Positions 1 through 15,051 of a stretch of DNA of 64,000 bases are shown piece by piece. Position 1 is the first letter of the stretch. Each line of letters begins with the position of its first letter. A program made the translations under genes and the position numbers. Below the pieces are notes generated by a model, which was given only the letters and a program-made list of their open reading frames with translations, was not told the origin of the DNA and ran no database searches. The DNA lies in assembly GCF_036898095.1 (NCBI RefSeq), contig NC_090746.1, positions 55,929,369-55,993,368 on the forward strand, written 5' to 3'. Source of the DNA: Palaemon carinicauda. Taxonomy: Eukaryota; Arthropoda; Malacostraca; Decapoda; Palaemonidae.

Positions 1-1839
1 CAAGCAAATCACTATATTAGCATAAAAATTACAATTGGTCTACGAGTATTTTATTGGTCTAGGAGCTAGAATTGCCCTCCGTATGTACATTGCTGGTGGA
101 CAAGTACTGCATGAACGAGATTATTCAGCGATGTACAGAATTTCTCTCATGTAATAAGATAATATCGGCAAGTCTCAAATGAACCATCTGGTGATCCTGG
201 CTGAGACAAAATTACTGTCGGGCTCGTTTCTTGCAAGTGAAGAATGATGTCATGTGGCAACCTACTTATGTAGACGTTTTATTGTGTAACTAATAAAGGA
301 ATAAGGATAGAAAGAAACTGAAATTGAATTAGAAACCTGATTAAATCTTCTATATAGCTACAGAATGAGTGACAGAAGGTTAATGTGCTTTAAACGTTTG
401 AGATGAGGTGAGATAGTCTCTGTGAATAACATACTGTACTTTAAACAGTATTAACATGCAGTCAATCCAGCCATCTATCCTCACAGCTACAACGACACAT
501 GGTGAAACATCATGCCACCATGAGAAATGATGCGAATTTCCTTCATGGCTTTGTGTAAGACCAGGGTGGAGTACTGCCATGTAATGTCTTTTTTGTCAAA
601 TTTCCATGACAATTAAATGGTTTTACAGTAAACAGTGTTATTTTTATTTTTCATGGTGAGTTATTCAATGTTATCAATTTCTGATGTTTGTAAACTAAAT
701 AATTTTACTAACTTTTAAAAATTAGTGTATATGCATATATGGACGTGTGGCATACACTAAAGTGAATTTTCTTTGTTTCTTAATAGGAAAATTGCTTTGG
801 TTTACGACCATTTAGGGTTGCAAAGCTTGCTCTCTGAATGGATTAAACTTGTGTATTTGTTTTGACTCTCTCTAAGGCATACAGTACAGGTTCCAGCATG
901 TAACTTTACCCTGACTGAAGTGCTGTTGGCTTCATTACATGGTAAATTTTATTAATGGTTTTTAACGTTATATGCTTAATGGTTGTTTGTTCATACATTA
1001 ATACAAACCCACATCCTTCAACAGGAGTATGATTTCAGTGAAGCAGGATTCGGGTGTTAAAACTTTATGGAGGTGGCGGTAGTTATTGACAGGTTGTGAG
1101 AAAACTTACCCACTCGACAGGCCACTGAGCTCTCACTTTTTTTTCAGCCACTGGAAAGTACAGACTTATTCTCGGCACCTTCAACTGGCTTTTTTTTTTT
1201 ATTTTTTTTTTATTTTATTTTTTTTTTTTTATTGATAACTGTTGCCAGATCAATGTGTGAGGGAAGAAGAAAGCTTTTGAAATTTTCTCGATAACTGTAG
1301 GTGACTATCAGTTGTGTGTGTAATCTGCCAATCTCCACTTTCTTGTTCCTGTTGGACAACATTTCGGTTTACTGTTTATTCCCTCGCTTGATTGGCCCTT
1401 TGATGATGGAATATACTCCCATTGAGATCAACAATCCTTAGACATCAGTGTATACCAATGAAGGTAGAAGGTTTTACCTCCTGATAGTGTCAAGTAGTAG
1501 GGTACCGCCCTTCCTTTTATCTCTCCCCATTCCTGTAAAGATGCGAAAGAAATATCACTTGGTTGTGCTGTCTATTCATGGAAACCTCTTCCTTGTTAGA
1601 GCATCGTTATTGACCTGAATAACCCTTGGGAAGAGAACAACAGGTTCCTCCTCCTTTTCTGCCAGACCAGTTGGGATATAGGGGCTCCACCCTTTTTTTC
1701 CCCTTTTTAGACGGAGTTTAAAGACAGATTGATAAGAATTGTGTATGCATAATTCCTAAATTTTCTATTACTATGGAAGAGACAGTGCTATCAAATTGAA
1801 ACAAATCCAATCACCGGTGGATAAATGATCCTCTTGTAA
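1..1839. other. AT-rich DNA without recognisable gene
   Basis: I see no ORF with recognisable protein similarity in either strand. There is a T-rich low-complexity run at about 1191-1231. Around 1671-1735 a short stretch (CAGACCAGTTGGGATA followed by a pyrimidine run CCCCTTTTT) resembles a second copy at about 2468-2520, which suggests an unnamed dispersed repeat. The region ends in the open frame of the LINE fragment that follows. Confidence 0.5.
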
Positions 1840-2370
1840 TTCTACGAATACAGCAGGAGGGATAATGTAATTTCAACTAGACTGCGTATTGGCCATATAC
1901 ATGTAACCCACAATTATTTAATGAAGAGCGAGGAAGGGAGACAGGCCCCTCTTTGTAATACCTGTCAAATGGCAATGGATATTAAACATATTTTAGATGA
2001 TTGTCCTAGTTTTAATCTTTGGATGAGGACACATTTACTCCAGAACAAACCTTTAAGAGATATACTGAGGGAAAATTGTAATACCCTGAACTTGAAAAAA
2101 TTGATATACAGAGTACAGTATTGGATTATATCAAGAGATTTAATTAATTTTATTTAAGTTAATTGCTTAATCTTTTAAATCCCTTCTTATTTCACATTTA
2201 GATGTTAATGTATGAAAGTGGTATAACTGGTTTTATAGGTTAAAGTGATATCAAATGGTGTGGGTGTATGGGTATGGTTGATTAATTTGTATTATATAGC
2301 GCTGAATGGCCTTTGATGCCACTGTGTTGGCTGGAGGCATAAATTTGATATTCATTCCTTCATTCATTCT
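1840..2370 (+). pseudogene. I/Jockey-type LINE, 3' terminal fragment with tail
   Basis: The frame is open from 1840 to 2157 and continues upstream of the first ATG at 1921. It reads a peptide containing TRLRIGHIHVTHNYL, then a Cys/His cluster (C-x2-C, KHILDDCP). That arrangement is the carboxy-terminal module found after RNase H in I- and Jockey-type LINE ORF2 proteins. Stops at 1822-1824 and 1837-1839 close the frame upstream, so reverse transcriptase and RNase H are absent. The following non-coding stretch contains GCGCTGAATGGCCTTTGATG and ends in ATTC repeats at about 2351-2369. This resembles the 3' tails near 19.0, 26.0 and 63.5 kb. I infer a 5'-truncated, dead insertion. Confidence 0.72.
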
Positions 2371-2536
2371 AGGGAATCTTCTTGAAAGCCTTAGCCAAAG
2401 ACGAAGAAGGCAACTTAGCGCAAAGAACGAGATAGAGAGCAATTTCCTACTGTTTCTCCTTTGCCTTTTCAGACACTGTCAATTGGGATAGAAAGGCCCT
2501 GCCTTTCTTTTCCCCTTTTTGATGAAATAGTACAAG
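2371..2536. other. Short spacer between LINE fragments
   Basis: No gene is seen. The segment includes the second copy of the pyrimidine-rich motif also present near 1671-1735. Confidence 0.4.
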
Positions 2537-3866
2537 ATGGGACCTGATGCAGTAGATCTTCAATCAGGAAAAGATGCTAGAGGAATGGAGAGGAAGCCTA
2601 ATCATCCACCTCTATAAGGGGAAGGGAGACATCCAGGAATGTGGCAACTACAGAGGCATAAAGTTGATAAGCCATACTATGAAGATATGGGAGAAGATCA
2701 TTGAGAAGAGACTCAGAGATGAAACAACAATTGGTGAGGAACAATTTGGATTCATGCCTGGAAGAGCGACTGCAGATGCAATATTTGCTTTGAGGCAGAT
2801 GATAGAAAAACATCGAGAGAAACAGAAAGGATTACATATGGTCTTTATTGACCTGGAGAAGGCATACGATCGAGTACCACGTCAGGAGCTGTGGAGATGT
2901 ATGAGAGAAAAGTGGAGTCCCTGAGAAATATGTAAGACTCGGGCAAGATATGTATCAGAGGGCAGAAGCAAATGTTAAGAGCAGTATAGGCCTAAGAGAA
3001 AGTTTCCCAGTAAATGTGGGACTACATCAGTGGTCTGCATTGAGCTGTTACCTACTTGATCTGGTCATGGATGTAGTAACACAAGGTATTTGAGATCAGT
3101 CTCCTTGGTATATGCTTTTTGCTGATGATGTTATACTGTGTAGCACTAGGCGAGAGGTAGTAGAAGAGAAACTGGAGGAGTGGAGAAGAGAAATGGAAAA
3201 TAGAGGATTGAAGATCAGCAGGAAAAAGACAGAGTATTTGAGATTGAAAAATGGGGAGAATGAGGAAGTTAGTTTACAAGAAGAGAGATTGAAAAGAGTT
3301 GAAAATTTCAAGTATTTAGGATCAACAGTTGCAAAGGATGGTAATCTGGGGGCAGAAATAAATCACAGAATACAAGCGATGGAAGAATTGGTAAAAAATG
3401 TGTGGAGTACTTTGCGACAGGAAAATAGGGGTTAAGTTGAAAGGTAAAGTACACAGGACAGTTGTGAGACCGGCAATGATGTATGGAGTGGAGACTTGGG
3501 CAATAAAGAAGACAGAAGAGAAGCTAGATGTGGCAGAGATGAGAATGTTGAGATGGATGTGTGGGGTGACAAGAAGAGATGATACGGAATGTGGTAATTA
3601 GGGGTACCACAGGAGTTAGAGAACTATCAGATAAGATCCAAGAAAGTAGACTGAGGTGGTATGGTCATCTCATGAGAAGAGATGAACAATATATTGGGAG
3701 GAGAGTGATGGAAATGGAGGTACAGGGAACGAGAAGGAGAAGGAGACCAAAGCGAAGGTGGATGGACTGTATCAAGGATGACCTTCGATCAAAGGGATTA
3801 ACCGGTGATGAAGTGTGGGACAGAGGTAGATGGAGAAAGCTGGCCAGAAACATCGACCCCACATAA
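2537..3866 (+). pseudogene. RTE-like LINE reverse transcriptase, frameshifted
   Basis: Successive frames encode reverse transcriptase blocks in the correct order: PIYKGKG-like LYKGKGDIQECGNYRGIKL (about 2619-2675), EEQFGFMPGRAT, FIDLEKAYDRVP (about 2845-2880), the palm motif LFADDVIL (about 3115-3138), KYLGSTV, MMYGVETWA (about 3475-3500) and a basic carboxy end with RWYGHLMRRDE and RWMDCIKDDL. At least three frame changes separate them, near 2925, 3420 and 3590. Near 2537-2580 the residues KMGPDAV lie just ahead of EKMLEEW in another frame, so the sequence between fingers and palm has been deleted. The endonuclease domain is missing. The catalytic Asp pair survives, but the frame is broken. 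This is a dead copy. Confidence 0.88.
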
Positions 3867-4005
3867 AAGTGGGAAGACCAAAGCGAAGGTGGATGGACTG
3901 TATCAAGGATGACCTTCGATCAAAGGGATTAACCGGTGATGAAGTGTGGGACAGAGGTAGATGGAGAAAGCTGGCCAGAAACATCGACCCCACATAAAAG
4001 TGGGA
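3744..4005 (+). repeat. 131-bp tandem duplication at the LINE 3' end
   Basis: Positions 3744-3874 are repeated nearly perfectly at 3875-4005, from AGACCAAAGCGAAGG to CACATAAAAGTGGGA. The first unit encodes the last residues and stop of the RTE-like ORF, and the second lies after that stop. The near identity suggests that the duplication is recent compared with the decayed LINE. Confidence 0.93.
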
Positions 4006-5271
4006 AAAGATGCAGACAAAGAAGATGTACAAGATGATAGGGGTTGTGTACACCTGATTCCTACCATTTATCTCCCTGTGAGAGAGACAGTGTCACTCCA
4101 GGATTTCCTTAAACAATGTAAAGGTGATCAAGATCTTCCAATCTTTACTAGAAACATCACATGCAAGTGCCCATGCTGGCTTAGGCTTCCCTATTAGCAC
4201 TTGCTTATCTGATCCTCAAAACTGGTCTTTGCACGTGCGTTCCCCCTAATTGGAGTTTGTTTTCAATTCTTGAAGCACTCCAGTTAGTCCATACTTATCT
4301 GAACTGGACTCTTTTAAACGTGAACCCATATCTGTCCTGAACACTCCTCTACATGTGAGCTGTGTGTGCACACACTCCTCTATGCTCTCCCTCTTTTAAG
4401 ATTGCACATTCAACAAAGGCCATTAACTAGACCAGCTCATGTGGTATCCCCACAGATATATGTGGAACGTTCCCTTGCCTAAGTAGATGTATTGGGATGC
4501 ATTACAGGTGTTCCCGAATGCTGTTACTTCACCTAAAGATACAATCTAAAGCTATTTGATCAATACAGTATATCCGAGTTTCAACAATGTGTCTTCCCAA
4601 GTTTGTGAGGGCAGAATGTAGCAAAAGAAGTGATATATACCAAAAGCATACCCAGCCATGTGGTATGTGATGCAGGTGTTCACACAACTGTTTCCAACAC
4701 TTGGATGAGACCAAGCTCTCGTACCTTCGGTTAGTAGAAGAGAGCACCACCCTTTCCTGTCCTCCTAACAACATTTCTCCAAATACGATGAGATAAGGGT
4801 CACCCTGAATGCTCCTTAATGATTTGACACCACAAGTTCTGGCTTTCATCAGCAAGACTCTTCACCACCAACAGGGACTTCAAACGATATGCCGATGTAC
4901 CACTCAGTGCCACACTTTTACTTTTTCCCATTTGAAATGGAAGCATCCTACCTTTGGTGCACAGAAGCTGGACCACCATGGCCTCTGAGGAGTCAAAGAT
5001 TCAAACTAGTGCCCCTTCCTATACAGTTTTATCCCTCTCATTTATGTGGAAGGACTATATGTACTGGGAACATATCTACAATACTTGGGAGGATGACTGA
5101 GTATGTTGGATACAGAGTATTAGGGGTTACACATCAGAAAAGCTTTCTTACCCGAGAATACGTTTAGGAACTAGGTTCAGGTGTTTACCATACCTGTTTG
5201 ACATGCGATAGCATACTTCTTCAATCTTATTCAGTAACTTTTGGGTCACATAACTTCTAGCATCTGCTTCA
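4006..5271. other. Unassigned DNA, possible old repeat
   Basis: No recognisable domain is seen. A minus-strand frame of 108 codons at 4529-4855 and a plus-strand frame of 92 codons at 4889-5167 match no family I know. Phrases near 4060-4110 (TTTATCTCCCTGTGAGAGAG) and 4470-4500 (CCTAAGTAGATGTAT) recur loosely near 6740 and 6860. This hints that 4.0-6.9 kb is one old, internally rearranged repeat. Confidence 0.35.
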
Positions 5272-6265
5272 TTCAATTTCTTCCAATTTGTCTTCACATA
5301 AACATAAAGATTGTTTTCCTCACAGGTAAGACATGTTTCCTCTTGCCTGTTCTCGAAGATCATCGTTTCCCACAGAATTCACTTTAATCAGGAGCCATAC
5401 AATAGGTACCTGTAATCGGGAAACTTACAATCGGGAACCATACAATCAGCAGCCACAATTAGGAATCTTGCAACCGGCATCCACGATCAGGAAATCATGA
5501 GATCAGGATCTACATAATTGGAACTTGCTCTCTTTCTTCAGGTGATAGTTACCTTCAAGTCACCAAATAACCAGTGCAACTATTTCTGTTACTGGCTCAT
5601 TTTCAGTGCTCTTACCACCCTGAAGAGAATGAGGAAAAAGTCTCTGAGGCACAGGATGACCGATCTGGACAAGTCTTTTGAGACTTCTACCAATACCTCT
5701 GCATAGTTTCCTGTGAGGAGCAGTGCTGGACCAAAACCCAACCCTGGAAGAATTTCAATTTCTTCCAATTTGTCTTCACATAAACATAAAGATTGTCTTC
5801 CTCACAGGTAAGACATGTTTCCTCTTGCCTGTTCTCGACGATCATTGTTTCCCACAGAATTCACTTTAATCAGGAGCCATACAATAGGTACCTCTAATCG
5901 GGAAACTTACAATTGGGAACCACACAATCAGCAGCCGCAATTAGGAATGTTGCAATCAGCAGCCGCAATTAGGAATCTTGAAATCGGCATCCACGATCAG
6001 GAAATCATGAGATCGGGATCTACATAATCGGAACTTGCTCTCTTTCTTCAGGAGATAGTTACCTTCAAGTCACCAAATAACTAGTGCAACTATTTCTGTT
6101 ACTGGCTCATTTTCAGTGCTCTTACCACCCTGAGGAGAATGAGGAAAAAGTCTCTGAGGCACAGGGTGACCGATCTGGACAAGTCTTTTGAGACTTCTAC
6201 CAGTTCCTCTGCATAGTTTCCTGTGAGGAGCAGTGCTGGACCAAAACCCAACCCTGGAAGAATTT
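5272..6265 (+). repeat. Tandem duplication of about 0.5 kb
   Basis: The unit starting at 5272 recurs at 5754, an offset of 482 bp, and stays recognisable to 5755 in the first copy and 6265 in the second. Shared landmarks are TCTTCACATAAACATAAAGA, CAGGAGCCATACAATAGGTA and CAGTGCTGGACCAAAACCCA. The second unit is 28 bp longer because a short AATCAGCAGCCGCAATTAGG segment is itself duplicated near 5926-5981. Minus-strand frames here are short and unrecognised. Confidence 0.92.
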
Positions 6266-9200
6266 TTGCCACGAGGTACAAGAGCTCACACTCCTGCTAC
6301 CATTTATCAATCAATTACAAGACAAAGTATGAGCACTGAACTGGTCAAGAAGGGAGCAGCTGCCTTCGTGTGTCTCCTACCTTGGGACATTCATGAGATG
6401 CTTCAGTGATATCATCGCTTGAGATCAGCCTGTGGAATGTTACTGCTTATCGACCTAGATCTTCTCACACTCCTCACACTCAGAGACTGATCCATGTCTG
6501 AGTTTTCCTAAACTCAAAGACCTTCGAGCTAAGTTGCAAGTTATTGGTTGGAATGTGTAACTTATCAAATTAATCTTGGCATTCGTACAAGCATCGAGAT
6601 GCCACATTGCGGTCATAAGGTTGTTTGCAAGGACCATCTCCAAAAAGGAATTAAGATTCTATGATGAAATATTAAGAAGTCACAGAAGTAGTTCTAGAAG
6701 ACCAATCGAGTGGAGTTGCGTACATTTGATTCATACAGTTTCTCTCCCATGAAGGAGATAGTGCAGGACAGAGATTGTTCCTCTCAAGGAATGGAACTTA
6801 ATGCATTTTTCCTCGTTTGCTAGGTAAGGGATATGTTCTGGGAACAAAACCATCCCTAAATAGATGTATCAGTACATAAGCTCATGCACCAGCTACCTAT
6901 GCTTGATTCTTACGAAAATGAGCTCACATACTACCGGTAGGAATAAAGATGAATTGTTGGAGTTGGAGGAACAACAAATTGAAGAAAGTTTCCCTTTGGA
7001 GCTTGAGTATGTAATAGTGAGATTAGCTTGTTAATGTGTCGATGAAAATACTTGAAAAAAGAATATTGGTTTTGCTTCAAGAAATAATTTCATTATAGCC
7101 CATTTTTCCTTGGCTATGACACTAAATATGAATCACCCTAGAGGGTTATTTCTTGTAGAATATAAATTTGCACTGTAAGCTCTTACTCCTCACTTACTAC
7201 TAAGGTATGCATTTTCAAGCAATGATACAGCACAGAACTTTAAAACTTGTAATTGAATTGTTTGGAAATTATTAGATAATTCTGTAAATGCTGAAAAGAA
7301 AGTTTGCAAGTGATTTTACTTTTGATACTATATTACTATAGACAAGTATTTGATTTCATTTAATAAAAAAAATTGAGAACTTAACCTGTTTAGCTATACT
7401 TGCTTTGATTTAAATTTATCAGTTTTTCATGTTGGCCTTCAAAAATATTTTTAGATAAGCTTATTGAAAATAATAAGCATGGATGAATGATGTAAGCACT
7501 ATACCTTGACTAAAAAGGAAACAAATGAAAAAGAATGAAGAAAATGTTCATGTAGTTGTTGCGGAAAAGTTGTGGTGGATGAACTTCATACAGTTCTTCG
7601 AAGATGACAGAAGATGTCACATGAAGAGGTATGAATTACAACTTTTACATGGATTATTAGATTTAAAATGCATGAAAAATATAAGAGAAAATGAAGATTA
7701 TATTCAAGTTAAAAATTCTGTTGTGATAGAGAGGTGTTAAGAAAGGCATAGCATTTCTGTTACTTTGAAGATACACTGTACTGAAGCAAGAGTTGAGAGA
7801 ATAACGTGGAAGAGTGTGTCTGCAACATAGATAAAATGTAAGGTGATAACGAAACTGCCCACTAATAGAAAATACTCATTAGTAAAAATACTTAAGACTT
7901 ATGTTGGGTATATATGGCCTGCATTACGCTATGTTGCAAAACGTGATCACTGACAAAAAAATGGAGAAGATTTTGATAAGCTCTGACCTTAAAAGTTCAA
8001 GTTTCACGGCTGGAGATGGCAAGAAGACCGTATTACTAATGAGAAATTTGTGGAGAAACATGATTTCCAGGAGTGGGGGGAGGCAAAAATTTAACAAATT
8101 GGGACAGTCTGAACATGTGATGGGAAGGCAAATTTTCAGTTGGTCAGGAAATTATTAATTATATTAACGGTAGAATGTTGATCTGCAGGATAGTTTGGAA
8201 ATTGTTGAAAAGGGCTTTGGATGAAGACAAAATTCAAGGGAGTACAATAGAGTATGTACAATAAAAGACTAGTAACGGAGATGCATTAACATATTAACTT
8301 CATAAATGGAAGAATACATAAATATTATTTTTTGGAAATATTGATATTAAACAGATGCTATTGTCATTTACTAGTATTGAAGGTGATCATAAAATATATG
8401 TTAATGTTGTTGATTTTCTTACCCGATTGCATTTTTTGAATTTCAACAAAGCCGAGGATTCACTAACCTGAAAATAATAGAAAAATATATATAAATGTTA
8501 GGTCACTGTTAAGGACACCTAGTAAAACATCAAATTCACAACTTACCAAATAATGTTTTCAGACTAAAATGTCCAAATTATGATAAGGATAAAGGAAAAC
8601 TAATAGATGACTTAAGGTTATAAGAGGACAGAATAACTGGCTAACTTAAGATTAAAAGAGGGACAATGTAACTACCAAAAGTCTAGATTGGCCATGATTT
8701 TGTATCATTAGTTTATAGGTTTATTTGGTTAAAAAAAATAAATCACACTGCTTCAAGATCTCTGTCTCTTAATGCTGAATACTACTGAATATCTATATGT
8801 GAGCATCAGTGTTAATATTGATACTTTTAAAGATACAGAGTCAAATCCAAATTAGTATTGCATGGCGGAAGTAGAATTCTGATGGAGACAGACTTCTGAG
8901 ATATTTTTGGAGCTGTTGTCCAAATGCAACTTCTCTTTGGGTCGGGTTTAGAATTTTTGTTGGATGAAATGGTTTGCAAGTCTGAAACTTTCCTGAACGA
9001 GATCCATTTAAAAAATAAGCTTTTAAAAGCTGAAACGACAAGAAGTTATTAGAACCTAGAGAAAGAATAGAAGTTTGGTCTTTAGACTGTCAAGCTCCTA
9101 GAATATATATGTAGAAGGTTGTCCATACTATAAGTAGAATAATTTCATCAGAAAACTTAAGGCATATGTGCCAAGTTAAAAAGAATCCCAACTGTTTGTG

Positions 9201-9851
9201 TAGAATGTAGGTATAGGAGGGTAGTAAATCCAATCATAAAACTGTATTGTATCCATTTTAGTGAATATTTATTTTCTTCACCAGACCAGTATGACATTAT
9301 TTTTGTAGAAAAGGAATTCATTAAATAATGATGACTTGAATGACACCATTAGTTGAAGACAGAAGTGCTAGACCTAGCTTTGACTTGCAAGTGAGTGACA
9401 AAATCAAGTGCCATACTGTATTGGCAAAATAACGTACAATAAGGCTTCTTAAAATTCCATTAACTATAGCAATGTTTGAATCTTTTATTAGTAGGCCTGT
9501 CAAAATGAAGTGTATCTTCACACTGAAAAGTGAAATATCTGAACAAAACCATTATATTTGTGTCGGACAGAACACATCTTTCATTGAATGAAAAAGTATG
9601 CCCTCCATAAAGGGTTTCATTAGAGCTTTGTCTGCTTAGTTAATGGATATCAATATCTCTACAACATCGTTGGTATTAAACGTGGCTAATAATTATGTCT
9701 ACTGTGACATTGCACATTATCAATTCAGTCTAAAATCTTGCTTATAACTAGTGGCAGTAAATTTTTAATTTTTAAAGTATATGAGTTCCCTTAAGGTGAA
9801 AATAGATATTTTGTCATTGACCTCGCTGCTCTATATTCTTATTGGGGAGGT

Positions 9852-9854
<3 letters not shown>
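6266..9854. other. AT-rich DNA without supported gene
   Basis: I read both strands and see no recognisable domain or RNA gene. Short frames such as the one at 7525-7740 (71 codons) have no motif, no plausible neighbour and the length expected by chance in AT-rich DNA. Confidence 0.5.

Positions 9855-9939
<85 letters not shown>
9855..9939. repeat. AT microsatellite with TG end
   Basis: An uninterrupted AT dinucleotide array runs from about 9855 to 9922 and then becomes TG repeats to about 9939. An apparent YI-repeat ORF is a by-product of the array. Confidence 0.98.
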
Positions 9940-10193
9940 CCTAATTCATGTATGTAGATGTGTGTACATCAAGGTAAATGAACTCTTTATTCATGAGTAT
10001 TCCACAAAAACCTTTAACGCAGCATATTATTGTAGCAAGATTGCACTTTAGTAGAGAAGGGAATTTAGTTGAATTTGGGCGCTCAAGTTGACAAGTCCCT
10101 CACCTGAGAGGGTAGCTGTGTACGGTGTACTTGCGAACGAGCCTTTTGTAATAAATAAAGAAAACCCATATTCCAACGATTCGTCTACATGGG

Positions 10194-12754
<2,561 letters not shown>

Positions 12755-14960
12755 ACCTCCGTCAAAGGGGTATTGCAATCGAGTCGGTATATTTATTTGC
12801 ATGTCTGTGGACAGGATTGCGTCAAAACTACTTGACGGATTTTGATGAAATTTTCACCGAAGATAGACCTTAGGACATGGACAACATTAAATTTTGGAGC
12901 TTATCCGGATTTACATTTTTTGTGTTTCTTTGGACAGGATTACTTCAAAACTATTTGAGGGATTTTGACGAAATTTTAACCAGATAGATTTTAGGTCATG
13001 GACGACTCCATTAAATTTTGGAGATGATCTAGATCAGGATTAGCATTTTTAGCCATTTTAAAGATACGGTCAAAACTACTAGACGGATTTTGACGAAATG
13101 TTCACCACAGATAGATCTTAGGTCATGGACGGCTCCATTAAATTTTGGAGATGATCTGGATCTGGATCCAGATTCTAGTTTATTTATCTATTTGTCTGTG
13201 GACAGGATTATGTCAAAACTACACATTGGATTTTGACGAAATTTTCACCACAGATTGATTTTCGGTCATGGGCGACCCCATTACATTTTGCAGATTACGC
13301 GGATCTGGATACGGCATTTTAAAGGTAACGTCAAAACAAATTGACAGATTTTAACGAGATTTTCACCACATATAGATCTTAGGTCATGGACAACTCCTTG
13401 AAATTTTGGAGATGATCTGGATCCGGATTTGCATTTATCGCCATTTTAAAGATCAGGTTAAAATTCCCCTACGGATTTTCACGAAATTTTCATCACAGAT
13501 ATCTTAGGTCATGGACGACTATAAAATTTGGAGATGATCCGGATCAGGGTTCTAGTTTATTTATTTATTTGTCTGTGTGTCTGTGGACAGGATTATGTTG
13601 AAACTACATAACGGATTTTGAGGAAATTTTCACAACAGATAGGTCTTGAGTCATGGACGACCCAATTAAATTTTGGTGATGATGCGGATCCGGGTCTGGA
13701 TTTGGATTTGCATTTTTTGGCAATTTGAAGACAAGGTCAAAACAAATTGAAGGATTTTGACAAAATTCCGACCCCATTAAATTGTTGAACGACCTGGATC
13801 CGTATCCAGATTCTAGTTTGTTTATTTATTTATTTGTCTGTCTTTCTATGGACAGGATTACATCAAGACTACTTGACAGATTTTGATGGAATTTTCACAA
13901 CAGATGGATCCTTGATCATGGACGACCCCATAGAATTTTGGAGATAAGCTAGATCCGGATTCTAAATCCAGATTCATATTTTTTGCTGTTTTGAAGAAAA
14001 CATCAAAACTACTCGATGGATATTGACGAAATTTTCACCTCGTGTAGATCTTGGGGCATGGACGACCCCATTAAAGTTTGGAGATGATGCGGATCCAGAT
14101 CCAGTCATGGACAACTTCATGAAATTCTGGAGATGATCTGGTTCCGGATTTGCATTTTTCGCCATTTTAAAGGTAAGATCAAAATTACTCGACGGATTTT
14201 CACGAAATTTTCATCACAGATATCTTAGGGCATGGACGACTCCAGAAAATGATCCGGATCTTGATTCTAGTTTATTTATTTATTTGTCTGTGTGTCTGTG
14301 AACAGGATTATGTTGAAACTATATAACGGATTTTGAGGAAATTTTCACAACAGATATGACCCAATTAAATTTTGGAGATGATGCGGATCCGGGTTTGGAT
14401 TTGCATTTTTTGGCAATTTGAAGGTAAGGTCAAAACAAATAGTAGGATTTTGACGAAATTTCCACCACAGATACATCTTAGGTCACGGATGACCCCATTA
14501 AATTTTGGGGACGACCTGGATCCGGATCCTGATTCTAGTTTGTTGATTTATTTATCTATTTGTCTGTCTTTCTATGGACAGGATTACGTCAAGACTACTT
14601 GACGGATTTTGACGAAATTTTCACAACAGATGGATCCTTGATCATGGACGACCCCATAGAATTTTGGAGATAATCTAGATCCGGATTCTGTATCCAGATT
14701 CATATTTTTTGCTATTTTGAAGAAAACATCAAAACTACTCAATGGATATTGACAAAATTTTCACATCGTGTAAATCTTTGGTCATGGACTACCCCATTAA
14801 AGTTTGGAGATGATCGGATCCAGATCCGGATTCTAGATCCAGATTTGCATTTTTCGGCATTTTAAAGCTAACTTCAAAACCAATTGACAGATTTTGATGA
14901 AATTTCCACCACAGATAGATCTTAGGCCATGGACGACTCCATTAACCTTTGGCGGAGGTC
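12755..14960. mobile_element. Inverted-end element with satellite-like interior
   Basis: The left end reads ACCTCCGTCAAAGG at 12755-12768. The right end reads CCTTTGGCGGAGGT at about 14946-14959, its inverse with one mismatch. Between them is a degenerate tandem array built on GACAGGATTA, GACGGATTTTGACGAAATTT, TTAGGTCATGGACGAC and GATCCGGATCCGGATT. Basic phrases recur every ~120-300 bp. A higher-order copy is offset by about 715-726 bp (13.4-14.0 kb versus 14.15-14.75 kb). No transposase is encoded, so I infer a non-autonomous DNA element whose core has been amplified. I could not identify a clean target-site duplication. From memory, CTCCGCC-ended repeats of this type occur in several invertebrates. 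Confidence 0.72.
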
Positions 14961-14981
14961 AGAAATTTCTAATTGATCTTG

Positions 14982-15041
<60 letters not shown>
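14982..15041. repeat. AT microsatellite
   Basis: A pure AT array sits between the right end of the inverted-end element and the RTE-like LINE fragment. Confidence 0.98.
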
Positions 15042-15045
<4 letters not shown>

Positions 15046-15051
15046 ATATCA

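Noticed and set aside
2251..2491. Overlapping ORFs on both strands after the first LINE fragment
   Set aside because: They overlap the LINE 3' tail and a low-complexity stretch and show no domain.
7525..7740. 71-codon ORF as a possible small gene
   Set aside because: No motif, signal or neighbour, and the length is expected by chance in AT-rich DNA.
12755..14960. CRISPR-like array
   Set aside because: Units are long, diverged and contiguous, without constant direct repeats and unique spacers. The genome is eukaryotic.
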